64,000 bases of DNA from Candidatus Zixiibacteriota bacterium (GTDB lineage Bacteria; Zixibacteria; MSB-5A5; GN15; JACZUZ01), in assembly GCA_024280775.1 (NCBI GenBank), contig JAJRPM010000008.1, positions 113,108 to 177,107 on the forward strand, read 5' to 3'. The position numbers and the translations under genes were made by a program. A model generated the notes under the pieces. It ran no database searches. It was not told the DNA's origin and saw only the letters and a list, made by a program, of their open reading frames with translations. Each line of letters starts with the position of its first letter. The stretch's first letter is position 1. Below, piece by piece: positions 18,481 through 28,839 of this stretch.

Positions 18481-20894
18481 AAAGAGTAAGTCGCGCCGAG
18501 ACTAGGAAGGATGCCCGCGTCATAGACGAATCCATCATTAGCGCTGACAATCGGGTTGGCCCGATTAAATGCGTTCCCAATATTTGCCATAGTAGTCCAG
18601 GAACCTGCGTGATAACTGACTGACAAATTAACGTTGATATGTGTTGGGAATCGTGAGCTGTTTTCCGCGGCGAGTTGTGATTCGTAGAAACCTTCTCCGA
18701 TATGACTATTGTTGTATGCCGCATTTAGCGTTTCAAGCGCAAACGGAGTGGTGTAACGATTTCCGGAACGCATGGTAAACAATCCACTAATGTTAATCGA
18801 GGAAGAAGCGTGATAGGTTGCGTCCATTTCAAAACGATGCGGCGAGTCCTCACTGTAGTTGGTAGTGACGCCATTGGTTTGAGCAGAAGAATATGTGAAG
18901 GCGTAGCCTGTTTTTACGTCAAGACGTTTCCCGAATATGCTGCGTAGCGCCGCGTTCCTGACGTATGACGCCGTAATTCCATAGAAACGCTGTATGCCTT
19001 TGGAGCGCATCTCAAGCGCCTCTGGAGCTGATTCGGAATTAACAAAATACGGAGTCAAAGTTGGTAGATTATTAATCGACTTGGCGAACAAAGCAAAATC
19101 GTAACGACTCTCTGTCGAACCTTTCAATGAGACAGCAACCTTTGCAATACGTGTTGTGACACTTCTCAAGGAACTTAGGTTTTTGCGAACCAGGACTTGA
19201 TACGGATCCAGCAATGAACTCACCGGCGCTTCGGCATAGGAGCCGACTGATAATTGCGATGTGAGCGCGTTACTAAAGCGATGCGCTATTGAGAAACGTC
19301 CTAACAGATCTACTATGCTTCGCAAGTAATTGGAACCCTGCGCTCGTATACCGCCTTGCAGGCGCCAGGTTCCCACACTACGCTCGAATTGTGTAAAGAG
19401 CGCCAGCTCGGTTCCGCCACTCGAAAAATCAAGAGCGCCATATTCTGAATTGACCAACCCCTGATAATAATGCGGATTGTCACTAGTCGAATATGGCGGC
19501 AGGAAATTCCAGTTTCTCTGTGACAGTGATAATTGGGGAGCCGACCAGTTAGAGATAGAAACTCCAGAGGTGATTTGATTCTCGCCAAGTGAGAACGCAA
19601 TGTCCGCAGCGGAGCGAAGAGTTGTTGTGTTATCCTGCAAATCCAAAAGCAATGCAGCCGGATTCTCCGCATCGGTGGAATTGGCGCGGTAAATAGCGTT
19701 GTCAAACCTTGCGCTGGCTTTTATGTTCAAGATAACCGAAGGTGTGACATGACGTAATTGTGCGGCGTACATGCTATTGCGTGTATGCTGAAAGGCGTCA
19801 ATACCAGCGCTATTGTTTACTGTGGCTCCGGAGTTAAAGGCCAGAAAATCCTGTGCGCGGTATTGATCCAGGTACAAAGATGTCGCAGGCGAAAGTTTTA
19901 CTCCAGCGCTGACGAACACATCCTGGAAGTTTGTTGGCGGAATTGTACGTCTATCTGATTGTGTTTCTATACGGTCAACAAGTTTGTCCAACACCGATTT
20001 GCGCACCGCAGCGTTTACAAACCATTTCCCTGTTGCCTTGCGATATCCGCCAACTGCTTCAAGCGCTGAAAGTGTCAATTCACCTGAGGAAGCTACCGAG
20101 AAACTTCTATTTGTATTGAGTTCAACTTGTCCAGGGGATGTTTGCTGAGCGCTCAGCGCTTGATCGCTAAACCCCACTTCGGAGATTGCGACGCTCGGTA
20201 AAACCGAAAACATTCCGTAATGCGCCGGGTCCCGGCCAATCGATGCGCCGTTGAGACTATAGTCGGGACTTGAGCCGTAGAAACGAATCTGTGAACTAAA
20301 AGCCGAGCCGGAGCGCGACACCTCGGGAGCGCGAACCGCTTCAATGGGATTCGAAACTGACACACCACGTTGCGCCATTGCTTTTACATTCGTAACCAAA
20401 CGCTCTGTGAAAACCGGCGTTTCTGTCGCTTCAGCAACTACGGTGACTCCTTCAACTTGCACTTGCTCTTCCTGCATAACTATGAGCGCGTCATTCATAC
20501 GCAATGGACTTTGAGCGCTTGCTTCATCGATAATCGAGAGCGATTCAATCGTAGTCTGCCAAAACTTAAACCCGATTGAAGTAGCCCGCAAAGTCCAGAG
20601 TTTATCAGATTCCATTGATGAATCGGTATTAACAGCAGATTGCATTTCAGTTAGATAGTCTTTGACGCTATAAGTTAGCGTGAAGTTGCCGTCGACATCA
20701 CCAACAATGCCAGTAACCACCGAAGCTCCATGCCTGAGGACAACAGTTGCTCCGACAATAGGTGCACCGGTAGAGCTTTGTACTTTTCCTGAAATGACAA
20801 TCTCACTTCGGGAGGCATTTCCGGTATCAGGCATAGCCGCAAGCAGTCCTATCGCTATCATTAGAGCGCTGAATATGGGCGTTATTCGTTTCAT
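18477..20894 (-). CDS. TonB-dependent-receptor-like outer membrane protein
   Basis: An 805-residue outer-membrane barrel. The ATG at 20894 gives a signal peptide (MKRITPIFSALMIAIG..., cleavage near TGNA); a TTG 48 bases upstream would place 16 odd residues before it. A carboxypeptidase-regulatory-like domain (about residues 32-160, VISGKVQSSTGAPIVGATV) precedes a plug-like region and a long beta-strand region that ends in TYSF, the usual aromatic C-terminal barrel signature. No clear TonB box was found, so it might be an Oar-like or other CarboxypepD-reg barrel. The ligand is unknown. Confidence 0.7.
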   Translation of the reverse strand: MKRITPIFSALMIAIGLLAAMPDTGNASRSEIVISGKVQSSTGAPIVGATVVLRHGASVVTGIVGDVDGNFTLTYSVKDYLTEMQSAVNTDSSMESDKLWTLRATSIGFKFWQTTIESLSIIDEASAQSPLRMNDALIVMQEEQVQVEGVTVVAEATETPVFTERLVTNVKAMAQRGVSVSNPIEAVRAPEVSRSGSAFSSQIRFYGSSPDYSLNGASIGRDPAHYGMFSVLPSVAISEVGFSDQALSAQQTSPGQVELNTNRSFSVASSGELTLSALEAVGGYRKATGKWFVNAAVRKSVLDKLVDRIETQSDRRTIPPTNFQDVFVSAGVKLSPATSLYLDQYRAQDFLAFNSGATVNNSAGIDAFQHTRNSMYAAQLRHVTPSVILNIKASARFDNAIYRANSTDAENPAALLLDLQDNTTTLRSAADIAFSLGENQITSGVSISNWSAPQLSLSQRNWNFLPPYSTSDNPHYYQGLVNSEYGALDFSSGGTELALFTQFERSVGTWRLQGGIRAQGSNYLRSIVDLLGRFSIAHRFSNALTSQLSVGSYAEAPVSSLLDPYQVLVRKNLSSLRSVTTRIAKVAVSLKGSTESRYDFALFAKSINNLPTLTPYFVNSESAPEALEMRSKGIQRFYGITASYVRNAALRSIFGKRLDVKTGYAFTYSSAQTNGVTTNYSEDSPHRFEMDATYHASSSINISGLFTMRSGNRYTTPFALETLNAAYNNSHIGEGFYESQLAAENSSRFPTHINVNLSVSYHAGSWTTMANIGNAFNRANPIVSANDGFVYDAGILPSLGATYSF

Positions 20895-21086
20895 TACGAA
20901 CCCATATTGTCCAAAAAGGGCGCCGGAACAGGCCGTCTGCAAGAAAAACGCCTAAGTCAATGGCGTTGGTAAAGTTGTCCTTGGGTGGGAGGGTGTGATT
21001 CGAATTGCAGGAAGTCGCAACGGTAGGGCGCTATGCAAGTGAGTGCATCATTATTGATGATCGGAAGTAGGCTTCATTCGGGGCAA

Positions 21087-21120
21087 CAAAAAAAGTCCGC
21101 CCACAAAAGATGGGCGGACT
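21087..21120 (-). terminator. Terminator of the hpf transcript
   Basis: Minus-strand hairpin AGTCCGCCCA / TGGGCGGACT (10-bp perfect stem, 7-base loop) followed on the minus strand by T7. Confidence 0.9.
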
Positions 21121-21176
21121 TATATGTAGTAGTGTCAGGTAGAAGTTGAGTCAGGCGCTCAAACTACCGAAAGCGC

Positions 21177-21536
21177 TCAAACGTCAATTTCATCTTCGTC
21201 AGAATTCGGACGAGACAGAGCGGCAGTGAGTTCCGAGATAGCTTCGGGTTTCTTTTCCTTGAGCTTGTCTTTGTAGCGCACTAACTGGGTCTTGGCTTTT
21301 TCTGCGCACTGGTCGAGCGCCGAATGTAAATCATGTGATTCGGCGCCGGCGCTAATTACTTCCTTAGAAACTGAAATCTTGAATTCAACGCTATAGCGAT
21401 TCTTCTCCATGGTGATAAACAAATCTGCGGCTACAATGCGGTCGTAAAATTTTGTGAGGTGGTCGAAAGAGTCTGTTGCACGTTTGCGCATTTCCGGCGT
21501 TAAATCAAAATGTCTGGCGGTGATTCGTAACTGCAT
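21177..21536 (-). CDS. hpf: Ribosome hibernation promoting factor (short HPF/RaiA type)
   Basis: A 119-residue protein of the HPF/YfiA family that binds the 30S decoding region and silences ribosomes in stationary phase. It begins MQLRITARHFDLTPEMRKRA and shows the beta-alpha-beta-beta-beta-alpha pattern with a basic second helix (KAKTQLVRYKDKLKEKK). It lacks the long C-terminal dimerisation domain. The AAGAGG Shine-Dalgarno is well placed. It lies downstream of rpoN as in many Gram-negatives, though 373 bases apart. Confidence 0.92.
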   Translation of the reverse strand: MQLRITARHFDLTPEMRKRATDSFDHLTKFYDRIVAADLFITMEKNRYSVEFKISVSKEVISAGAESHDLHSALDQCAEKAKTQLVRYKDKLKEKKPEAISELTAALSRPNSDEDEIDV

Positions 21537-21909
21537 AGTTTAACCTCTTATCCTGAGATAGCGCCGAAAACGGCATCTCTGTTTTATTGCTTCTTTCTTC
21601 TATCTGACGGTGAAGAATTACTGCGCGCTCTTTCAGCGCTTACCAAAAAGCGATTTACACACGCAAGTTCTCCGAGATACAACCCTCAATACAACCATGG
21701 ATATAACCCACGAAACAACCCTCCAGCGGGAGTGTGCCGCTTCATACCATTATACGTAATTGAATAGAAACGCGCATCAATTGATTCATATTTACGAAAA
21801 TATCGAATATTGAAAGCACAGCAGGCTTTTCGCGAGAGAGTCCCAAGCCCAATTGGATATGTGAGGGGTTTTGGTGATTCAATGATATATTGTGCGAAGC
21901 GATTGTATC
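21537..21909. other. rpoN-hpf intergenic region with a possible hpf promoter
   Basis: No gene is seen. On the minus strand a perfect TATAAT (21749-21754) could be an hpf -10, giving a leader of about 200 bases, but no -35 is correctly spaced (TTGATG is 20 bases away). A GGCAC...GC pair nearby resembles a sigma-54 site but is one base short in spacing. Confidence 0.35.
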
Positions 21910-23334
21910 TTAATCGGTTACGCGCTTGCGGAATCTAGCCGGGAGGATTTTCAATTCCTCACGGTACTTGGTGACTGTCCGGCGCGCTAATCTGAAACCC
22001 TCGGCGTTGAGACGACGGAAAATCTCTTGATCCGAATACGGTTTTGCCAAGTCCTCCGCGGCAATAATCTCCGCCAGGCGCGCCTTAACGCTACGCTTGG
22101 AAACTTCCACGCCATCGTCTTTGACAATGCCGGAATTGAAGAAGTACTTGAGTTCAAATACACCATGAGGTGTTTGTACGTATTTGCCGTTTGACACACG
22201 ACTAATTGTCGCGACATTCATTTCAACTATGCGCGCAATGTCTTCCATTATCAAAGGACGTAAAAACGCCTGTCCCTTATCAAAAAACTCACGTTGCTCG
22301 CCCACTATCGCGCGCATCACCCGCACCATAGTGTCACGACGTTGATTGATTGAGTTCAACAACCAGCGAGCCTGCTCTAGTTTTTCACGCACATACTGCT
22401 TGGTGTCTTCTTTAGTTTTTCCGCCGCGCTTTAGCAGTGAACGATAACTCGGATTGATACGCATACGCGGAATATTACGGTCATTGTGAAAGACCTCGAA
22501 ATCATCGCCGACGCGTTCAACCACTAAGTCTGGAATAACCGGCATCGCGCCGCTATCAAATTTGCCACGAGTTGGGTTAGGCGAGAGAGTTTTGATTACA
22601 TCCATCGCCTCCTGAATCTTCTCAACTGAAATGCCCATCATCTTGGCGATTTGCATAACAGATTTTTTCTCAAAATCATAGAGATGCTCACGAACAACTC
22701 TGGCGGCCAAAGAATCACCTAGGTTTTTTTCCTCAAGCTGTAAGGCCAAGCACTCGCGTAAATCTCTGGCGCAAACACCAATAGGCTCAAGCTTGTGCAG
22801 AGACTTCAACACATCTTCTATAACCTGCGGCTCAACCTTCAGCTCTTCGGCCATATCGGCAACTGAAACAACCAGGAAGCCGCGATGATCCAGATTACCA
22901 ATGATGTATTCGCCTATCGCGCGCTCGTTCTCGTCGAGCTTGAGCAAATGCATTTGGTCAAGAAGGTGATCGTAAATTGTAAGATGTGCCTCTGAAGTTT
23001 GTTCGAGAATATCTTCTTTACGTTCGTGGAATGATTTTTCTACTTTGAAATCATGATCATCATTGAGGTATGCATCCCAATCAATTTGGTCAATGCGCGG
23101 GTCAATTTCCGGGCCATCGTCCTCAACCTGAACTTCACTTGCTTTCTCGTCGAGAGACTCATTGTCAGTGGGTTCTTGCTCAAGCATCTCGATTTCTTCA
23201 AGCATCGGATTGGCCGCGAGCTCGAGGCGCAGAGTCTGTTCCAACTTAAGAGTCGGCATTTGCAACATCTTAAGCGACTGGATTAGTTGCGGAGCCAGTG
23301 TCTGACGAAGACCTATGTTCAATTGTAATTTCAT
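21910..23334 (-). CDS. rpoN: RNA polymerase sigma-54 factor
   Basis: A 474-residue RpoN. Region I is Gln/Leu-rich (LRQTLAPQLIQSLKMLQMP), region II acidic (residues 50-85), the core-binding domain follows (about 105-300), and the C-terminal RpoN box ARRTVTKYRE lies at 450-459. It directs enhancer-dependent promoters of the GG-N10-GC type. No sigma-54 activator protein is encoded nearby. The order lptB-rpoN-hpf on one strand matches the common Gram-negative arrangement. Confidence 0.97.
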   Translation of the reverse strand: MKLQLNIGLRQTLAPQLIQSLKMLQMPTLKLEQTLRLELAANPMLEEIEMLEQEPTDNESLDEKASEVQVEDDGPEIDPRIDQIDWDAYLNDDHDFKVEKSFHERKEDILEQTSEAHLTIYDHLLDQMHLLKLDENERAIGEYIIGNLDHRGFLVVSVADMAEELKVEPQVIEDVLKSLHKLEPIGVCARDLRECLALQLEEKNLGDSLAARVVREHLYDFEKKSVMQIAKMMGISVEKIQEAMDVIKTLSPNPTRGKFDSGAMPVIPDLVVERVGDDFEVFHNDRNIPRMRINPSYRSLLKRGGKTKEDTKQYVREKLEQARWLLNSINQRRDTMVRVMRAIVGEQREFFDKGQAFLRPLIMEDIARIVEMNVATISRVSNGKYVQTPHGVFELKYFFNSGIVKDDGVEVSKRSVKARLAEIIAAEDLAKPYSDQEIFRRLNAEGFRLARRTVTKYREELKILPARFRKRVTD

Positions 23335-23586
23335 TGTAGTGATTCTATCGTAGTGATTCTATCGTTGTGCTCTTACTGTCCTTACTACTTGTTCCAACTA
23401 TATCCAATCATGAATACTATCGACTATCGACTAACGGCGACTTGTTAGGCTTGTTACTCACGGTATCGGCTGAGGAATCATTTGATTCAAGCGCCTCGCC
23501 GCATAAGTTCATTCTTCTTACAAATTCACTACTTACAAGGTGTTTTCGGGAAAACACTTTCTTGCATTTTGCGAAAAACTTGCGCC

Positions 23587-24309
23587 TCAAAGTCGAAATT
23601 GCTCTCCCAAATACAGTTTTCGCACTTGCGGATCCGCCGCCAACTCAGAAGTAGCGCCTGACTTGAGGATTTTCCCGTTATACATGATGTAAGCGCGTGA
23701 GCAAATACTTAGTGTTTCACGAACGTTGTGGTCGGTAATCAACACACCCATCCCGCGCTCAGACAGATCAGTGACGATTTTCTGAATATCCTCAACCGCA
23801 ATAGGGTCAATGCCCGCAAAAGGTTCGTCCAACAGGATAAACTTTGGCTCGGAAACCAATGTTCGGGCAATTTCAACTCGCCGGCGCTCCCCGCCGGAGA
23901 GCATATAGCCTTTTGACTTTCGCACATGAGTAATCGCCAAATCTTCAAGAAGTTGTTCGAGGCGTTCTTTTCGTTCGACCTTTTTCATTTTGCGCATTTC
24001 AAGAATAGCCAGCAAATTCTCCTCGACTGTAAGCCGTCGAAATACCGACGCCTCCTGAGCTAAGTAGCCGATTCCCAAACGAGCTCGTTTGAATGTCGGT
24101 TGGCCGGTTATGTCCTGAGTTCCCAGCGAAACCTTTCCTGAATATGGACGGACAAAACCTATCATCATATAAAAAGTGGTGGTCTTGCCCGCCCCATTGG
24201 GGCCAAGCAGGCCAACAACTTCCCCCGGACTGACCTCAAGAGACACTCCGGCAACCACTTCTCGCTTGTTATAGTATTTTATCAGGTCATTGGCGCGTAA
24301 TTGTATCAT
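23587..24309 (-). CDS. lptB: LPS export ABC transporter ATPase LptB
   Basis: A 240-residue cytoplasmic ABC ATPase that powers LPS extraction by LptFG. Walker A GPNGAGKT is at 36-43, the signature LSGGERRR follows, and Walker B is [13 protein letters not shown]. The start at 24309 aligns residue for residue with E. coli LptB (241 residues); an upstream TTG would add a hydrophobic stretch. lptA and lptC are not found immediately upstream, where they often occur. Its presence supports an LPS-bearing outer membrane. Confidence 0.95.
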   Translation of the reverse strand: MIQLRANDLIKYYNKREVVAGVSLEVSPGEVVGLLGPNGAGKTTTFYMMIGFVRPYSGKVSLGTQDITGQPTFKRARLGIGYLAQEASVFRRLTVEENLLAILEMRKMKKVERKERLEQLLEDLAITHVRKSKGYMLSGGERRRVEIARTLVSEPKFILLDEPFAGIDPIAVEDIQKIVTDLSERGMGVLITDHNVRETLSICSRAYIMYNGKILKSGATSELAADPQVRKLYLGEQFRL

Positions 24310-24582
24310 GGTAAAGGCAAATATAAGTGAGAAAAGCCCATTGTTCAATCAAAAAAAGGGCCGATTCGCACTTCTCAGCGCTTATTTTGCTTATGTCTCG
24401 GCTCTTTCTAGTTTGCATCCTACTGGCAAACCGGTTTTTCTGGCCTAGTAAGTCTATGAGCAAGCAAGCGATTTTCAACCAATCGTCTCAAATAATCTTC
24501 ATTGTATCAGTCCATTTGTCCTCTTGATGAGTAAGAGGATTTGACTTCTGGTTTACAGCTATCTGCTTGGATGACAATGAAG

Positions 24583-24611
24583 TTGAATTGCATAGAAACA
24601 GCCGATACATT
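24583..24611 (+). promoter_or_regulatory. Likely sigma-70 promoter of the TPR lipoprotein gene
   Basis: TTGAAT (24583-24588), 17-base spacer, TACATT (24606-24611); the start codon lies about 85 bases after the predicted transcription start. Confidence 0.45.
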
Positions 24612-24702
24612 ACAATACATCCCCCGCCGGGAGCTGAAAACTATGTGAAAAAGTCAATTACCCGGCTAATGAATGAATTCAAGTAATCTTTTGGAGATAA
24701 AC

Positions 24703-26976
24703 ATGATTCGTAGTAGAGATAAGAATACCGAGTTTAGAGTTGTGACACCGTTTTCTTTGGTAGGTGTCATCTTGCTGAGCATCATCACCATTTCTGGTTG
24801 CAGTCAGAGTAATTTACCCGCTGGAGAGAAGGAATTTGCCGCGGGTGTGCATGCCCTGGAGCTTGGAGACACCGCTTCGGCTCATACGCTCTTCAGCGAG
24901 GCAGAACAAAATGACCCCGCGCGTCCGTGGCAAAAACTTGGCGAGGCGCAAGAGTATGAATTATACAGTTCTCCCTTTGGAGCCACCAAAACCTACTTCG
25001 ATATAATGTCACTAACCCCTGACTTCGACTCGGCATACACAGCCTACTGCCGTCTGGCGCTTCTCAGTGGCAAAACACAACTCGCATGGAAAGCAGTGCA
25101 ACTCTATGCCCGCAATCGCGGTGTAACTGAAGCCAGCGAATCTGGCGGAGATGCATCAGCGCGACGTAACTACGACCTGATTGTAGCGAGAATTCTCCAA
25201 TTGAGAGGGGAAATTGAGAGAGCCGAATCACGTTTAGAGGATCTGTCACGCTCTCTCTCCGGTGACGGAGAAGTTAAGATTGCTCTTGCGAGTATTATTC
25301 TTCAGCAGGGTCGAATTGATGAGGCGCTAGCTTTGGTTAAGTCGGCGCTCGATGCCAATGACACGCGACGTGATGTCGTTGTTTCCGCAATCAATTTCTA
25401 TGTCGATGCAGGATACGCGAAGGAGGCAATAGATCTACTAACGAAAGCAAGGAAAAGAGAAGACCCCAAGAATATTTGGGCTAACGGCTTAGCTATCAGA
25501 ACCTACTTACGACTCGGCTACTTAGACTATGCATCATTTACACTATCTCAAATGAAGATGCAGGGAGCGCCAGAGGGACTTACAACCTACCTTGATGCGG
25601 TAATCACAGAAGCAATGGGCGCCTCCAATCAGGCCAAAGAGCGCTACTTATATTCCCTGCCGCTGAGCAACAGGAATATGGAACTCTTCCGTGACGCCGC
25701 CAGAGCGGCAACTGGGGCTAGGAATTTCATCGAGATGGAAAACAACATGAATAGTTTCAATCTCCAACTTTCCAAAGCGAACTATCCCGCTGAATACATT
25801 GCCGATGCGCATCTGCAATACGCAGAGTTCTATGTGGCCTTACAGCAATGGAGCTCGGCGCTTACTGAACTTGAATCAGCCAGATCCGTTTTTGCCGGTT
25901 CTCCGCGGTTCGAATTACTTTACGGCCAGACTCTCTACTCTATGCAGGCCAAGGATTCAGCTAAGGCATTGTTCTCTCAAATGGCTGTGAATCACAAAGG
26001 CTCATTCGAATGGCAACGAGGATTGGCGCTGACCTATGCCGCGATTGGTGAATTCAACTCGGCGGATAGTCACATAACCACAGCTCTTGAGATGCAACCC
26101 AAAGACTTTGTTTCTTTGGCTGCGAAAGTAGATATTACTCGCAAAAAATCCGACAGCGTAGGTTATGCCAAAGCAGTGGAGCAACTAGTTCAGGCCTATC
26201 CGCGAAACAAACGTACTTTGCGAATCCATTCCGACTATTACCTGTCACTTGGCGATAATGTATCAGCGCTGGATATTGCTAACCGCATGATAGAACTATA
26301 TCCGGGGGATTTGAGTGTTTACAACTATGCCGCGAGTGTGGTTGGCTCCAAATATGGGGCGAAACAGGGCCTGAAATACCTTAATGACGCCCAAAAGGAA
26401 AACCCGACAATACCAGCCCCATATAGAAAGCTTTCAGCATATTACATCCGCACCGGAGAGCTGGATTCTGCGCAATCCTACTGGTCAAAGGCAAACTCGC
26501 TGGATTCTACCGATGTTGCTACGCTCTTAACTAAAGGGGTGCTTCTCGAAGCAAAGGGGTTCCCCGACAGCGCTATCACTACCTACAAGCACATTATACA
26601 GCTTGACCCGTTTTCCGCTGACGCCTTCAATAATCTGGCCTGGGTTATGGCGAACAATAACCTTGAGTCGGCAACCGCTTCAAATTTTGCTCGTGAGGCT
26701 ATAGCGCTCAGTGGCGGTGGTAACGGAAGCATGCACGGTACATTGGGATGGGCCTTATTCAAAGAGAAGAAATACCCCGAGGCGCAGGCCGCACTTCTGT
26801 TTGCTATCAAATATGACCCGCAAGACCCTTTCAAAAGATTCCTATTGGGGTCAGTTCTCGAGGAGTGGGGCAAGAAAAATGGGGCGGTGGAGCAATTCCA
26901 AAAGGCTTTGGATTTGGGCATCAGCGGCTCCTATCGCAAGGTTGTCGAGGAAACTCTCGGTAAACTGAAAGGGTAG
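24703..26976 (+). CDS. TPR-repeat lipoprotein
   Basis: A 757-residue protein with a lipoprotein signal (IITISGC, Cys33) and a long array of tetratricopeptide-like helical hairpins over nearly the whole length. The most typical repeats are near the C-terminus (DAFNNLAWVMANNN, KKYPEAQAALLFAIKYDP, GAVEQFQKALDLG). The start at 24703 is chosen because TTGGAGA is 5 bases upstream; an ATG at 24673 lacks a site. TPR lipoproteins scaffold outer-membrane, secretion or polysaccharide machines; no partner is evident. A terminator follows. Confidence 0.8.
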   Translation: MIRSRDKNTEFRVVTPFSLVGVILLSIITISGCSQSNLPAGEKEFAAGVHALELGDTASAHTLFSEAEQNDPARPWQKLGEAQEYELYSSPFGATKTYFDIMSLTPDFDSAYTAYCRLALLSGKTQLAWKAVQLYARNRGVTEASESGGDASARRNYDLIVARILQLRGEIERAESRLEDLSRSLSGDGEVKIALASIILQQGRIDEALALVKSALDANDTRRDVVVSAINFYVDAGYAKEAIDLLTKARKREDPKNIWANGLAIRTYLRLGYLDYASFTLSQMKMQGAPEGLTTYLDAVITEAMGASNQAKERYLYSLPLSNRNMELFRDAARAATGARNFIEMENNMNSFNLQLSKANYPAEYIADAHLQYAEFYVALQQWSSALTELESARSVFAGSPRFELLYGQTLYSMQAKDSAKALFSQMAVNHKGSFEWQRGLALTYAAIGEFNSADSHITTALEMQPKDFVSLAAKVDITRKKSDSVGYAKAVEQLVQAYPRNKRTLRIHSDYYLSLGDNVSALDIANRMIELYPGDLSVYNYAASVVGSKYGAKQGLKYLNDAQKENPTIPAPYRKLSAYYIRTGELDSAQSYWSKANSLDSTDVATLLTKGVLLEAKGFPDSAITTYKHIIQLDPFSADAFNNLAWVMANNNLESATASNFAREAIALSGGGNGSMHGTLGWALFKEKKYPEAQAALLFAIKYDPQDPFKRFLLGSVLEEWGKKNGAVEQFQKALDLGISGSYRKVVEETLGKLKG

Positions 26977-27059
26977 CCGAATCGGCAATCTGTGGGCCAA
27001 ATCCCACTACTCTTAGCCCCAACCCACACTTTCTTAGCAAAAAAATACCTATTCCATCG

Positions 27060-27090
27060 GCCCGCTCCCTACAGGGGAGCGGGCTTCTTG
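27060..27090 (+). terminator. Rho-independent terminator after the TPR gene
   Basis: Stem GCCCGCTCCC / GGGGAGCGGGC with a TACA loop, followed by a short interrupted T-run (TTCTTG). Confidence 0.65.
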
Positions 27091-27270
27091 CATTGTATTT
27101 AATTGCAGGGCAGTGAGTTAAGATTTTTTTTGACGCTAGTGTTTCGTTTCGAACCTAAGGGCGCCGGATATGCTTTTGTAGGCATTGATAGCTAACCTAG
27201 CCGACAATCGGGGTCGATAACCTCAGTATAGACTGAACGATCTCAGATTAGGGCTGAAGGATGCAAGAAT

Positions 27271-27438
27271 ATGCAGCACGACGCTTCAAAGGGATCTATG
27301 GTCAAGAACAAGAAGAGCGAACAGCTCAAACCAAAGAAGTTATTCTGGCATTTGTATAGCCTGCAAATGCTCGGTCCGGAGAAGTTCAGCAAAGTTGTCG
27401 ATAGGATACTTCGCAAAGATTGTGGTCTAATCAAGTAA
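27271..27438 (+). CDS. Small basic hypothetical protein (55 residues)
   Basis: An ORF starting MQHDASKGSMVKNKK and ending DRILRKDCGLIK. The second half (LFWHLYSLQMLGPEKFSKVVDRI) is consistent with two amphipathic helices. GAAGGA lies about 9 bases before the ATG. It stands between the TPR terminator and a hairpin plus T-run at 27487-27510, so it has the context of an independent small gene. I do not recognise a family. A shorter start at 27298 is possible. Confidence 0.4.
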   Translation: MQHDASKGSMVKNKKSEQLKPKKLFWHLYSLQMLGPEKFSKVVDRILRKDCGLIK

Positions 27439-27801
27439 GCTACACACTTGATTTCTCATCCACATTCTCCCTCTCCCGGCCCGCCAAGGCGAGATTCGCC
27501 TAACTTTTTAGTGATATTTGTGGAGGATTAAGCTGGTCCAGTTGCTTGACTTCTAGCTGATGGTCGCCTAGTTTCGACCCGACTTGAGGCAATACACTTT
27601 GCCCCAAGAATCGCCCGATATGCTGGCCCTCCAGGGTCGGCAAATAGGTAGAACTGACAACTCGGAAAAGCTTAGAAAATCTTCTTACAAAACTAGCCCT
27701 TGGGCTTATCTCAGAATGATGCGAAGAGCAAATCTGCGCTACTACCCTTAAGGTAAATTTTCTGAGTTGATTCTTTTTTTTCGATGGTACAATGGGTATA
27801 A
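27439..27801. other. Intergenic region upstream of the M23 peptidase
   Basis: A possible terminator (AGGCGA-gat-TCGCCT then a T-run, 27487-27510) closes the small ORF. Near the right end, TTGATT (27767-27772) and TACAAT (27788-27793) could be the M23 peptidase promoter with a 15-16 base spacer. Nothing else is recognised. Confidence 0.4.
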
Positions 27802-27813
27802 ATGGATGTGACA

Positions 27814-28737
27814 ATGAAAAACCTGCGTAAGAAACTCGGCCAGAAAATCAACCTTGTCTTGATTCCCCAATCGACTGGTGTCTCACGAAATATCTCTTTT
27901 AGAATATCCACTGCCGTAGCTGTCTTGGCTCTGGCGGTTGTGCTAATCGGCTCCAATGCGTTTTTTGGCGTGAGTTTCCTCGAAAGCAAAGCCGATTCTA
28001 CAGAGTTGTTGCGCATTAAGGCTGAGAACGCCGAGTTGTCCAAGAAGTACGAAAAACTGCGCTGGGATCTCTCTGATATTGGCCGGAAGTATGAAGACTT
28101 AGTAGATAAAGAAATCTCTATGCGCAAGATGTTTGACCTGCCGGAAATTGATCCTCAGCAACGGATGCTTGGTATTGGTGGCCCGAGTGACGCCCCGCCG
28201 GCTATGGAAACCGAAATGAGTCGTTTGGCATATCGCGATGAGGTCGAAGTAGACCGTCTGAACAGGCTCGCCAGGTTTGAGCTGGATAAGATGGAAGAGG
28301 TAGTTGACGCTCTCTCCGGCAAGAAACGCAAACTCGACCATACCCCCTCAATCAGACCCACACGCGGCTGGATTTCACGAGGCATAGGCAACAAACGCAA
28401 TCCCTTCACTGGTACAGTGCAATTCCACGCAGGTGTAGATATTGCTAATCATCGTGGCACACCAGTAGTGGCCACCGCCGATGGCACAGTCAGCAAAGCC
28501 GGACGCAACGGTGGAATGGGACGGATGATAGCCATCAATCATGGCTTTGGTTATGTGACCCGCTACGGTCACCTCGATAAGCTATTGGTCAAACGTGGCG
28601 CAAAGGTTAAACGTGGCGATGTCATCGGTTTGATGGGATCGACAGGAAAATCAACCGGCCCGCATCTGCACTACGAAATAATCAAGAATCGCAAAGCGCA
28701 GAATCCGCTCAAGTATATTATCAAGAGCAACTACTAA
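27814..28737 (+). CDS. M23-family murein endopeptidase with coiled-coil stalk
   Basis: A 307-residue inner-membrane-anchored LytM-type peptidase. A membrane helix (about residues 32-52) is followed by a coiled coil (60-105) and the M23 domain (about 190-300). Zinc ligands are visible in FHAGVDI (His and Asp) and GPHLHYE (second His), along with the YGHLDKLLVK and GSTGKSTGPH blocks. Such proteins cut peptide cross-links in peptidoglycan or activate amidases. The start at 27814 is preferred because the nearby -10 would leave the ATG at 27802 almost leaderless; neither start has a strong Shine-Dalgarno. Confidence 0.85.
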   Translation: MKNLRKKLGQKINLVLIPQSTGVSRNISFRISTAVAVLALAVVLIGSNAFFGVSFLESKADSTELLRIKAENAELSKKYEKLRWDLSDIGRKYEDLVDKEISMRKMFDLPEIDPQQRMLGIGGPSDAPPAMETEMSRLAYRDEVEVDRLNRLARFELDKMEEVVDALSGKKRKLDHTPSIRPTRGWISRGIGNKRNPFTGTVQFHAGVDIANHRGTPVVATADGTVSKAGRNGGMGRMIAINHGFGYVTRYGHLDKLLVKRGAKVKRGDVIGLMGSTGKSTGPHLHYEIIKNRKAQNPLKYIIKSNY

Positions 28738-28839
28738 AGCGCTTCAGGTTGGCCAACCTCGCCAACTCTTAACTTTTCACACGTTCAGATTTTCTACGAC
28801 CGGCTGGCGCCCTGAGAGCCATCGCTGTATATTTGTCGC

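Noticed and set aside
21730..21745. Minus-strand GGCACACTCCCGC resembling a sigma-54 promoter near hpf
   Set aside because: The GG to GC spacing is one base shorter than the strict sigma-54 requirement.
27500..27814. 104-codon minus-strand frame upstream of the M23 peptidase
   Set aside because: No start signal or family resemblance, and it runs through a probable promoter and terminator for plus-strand genes.
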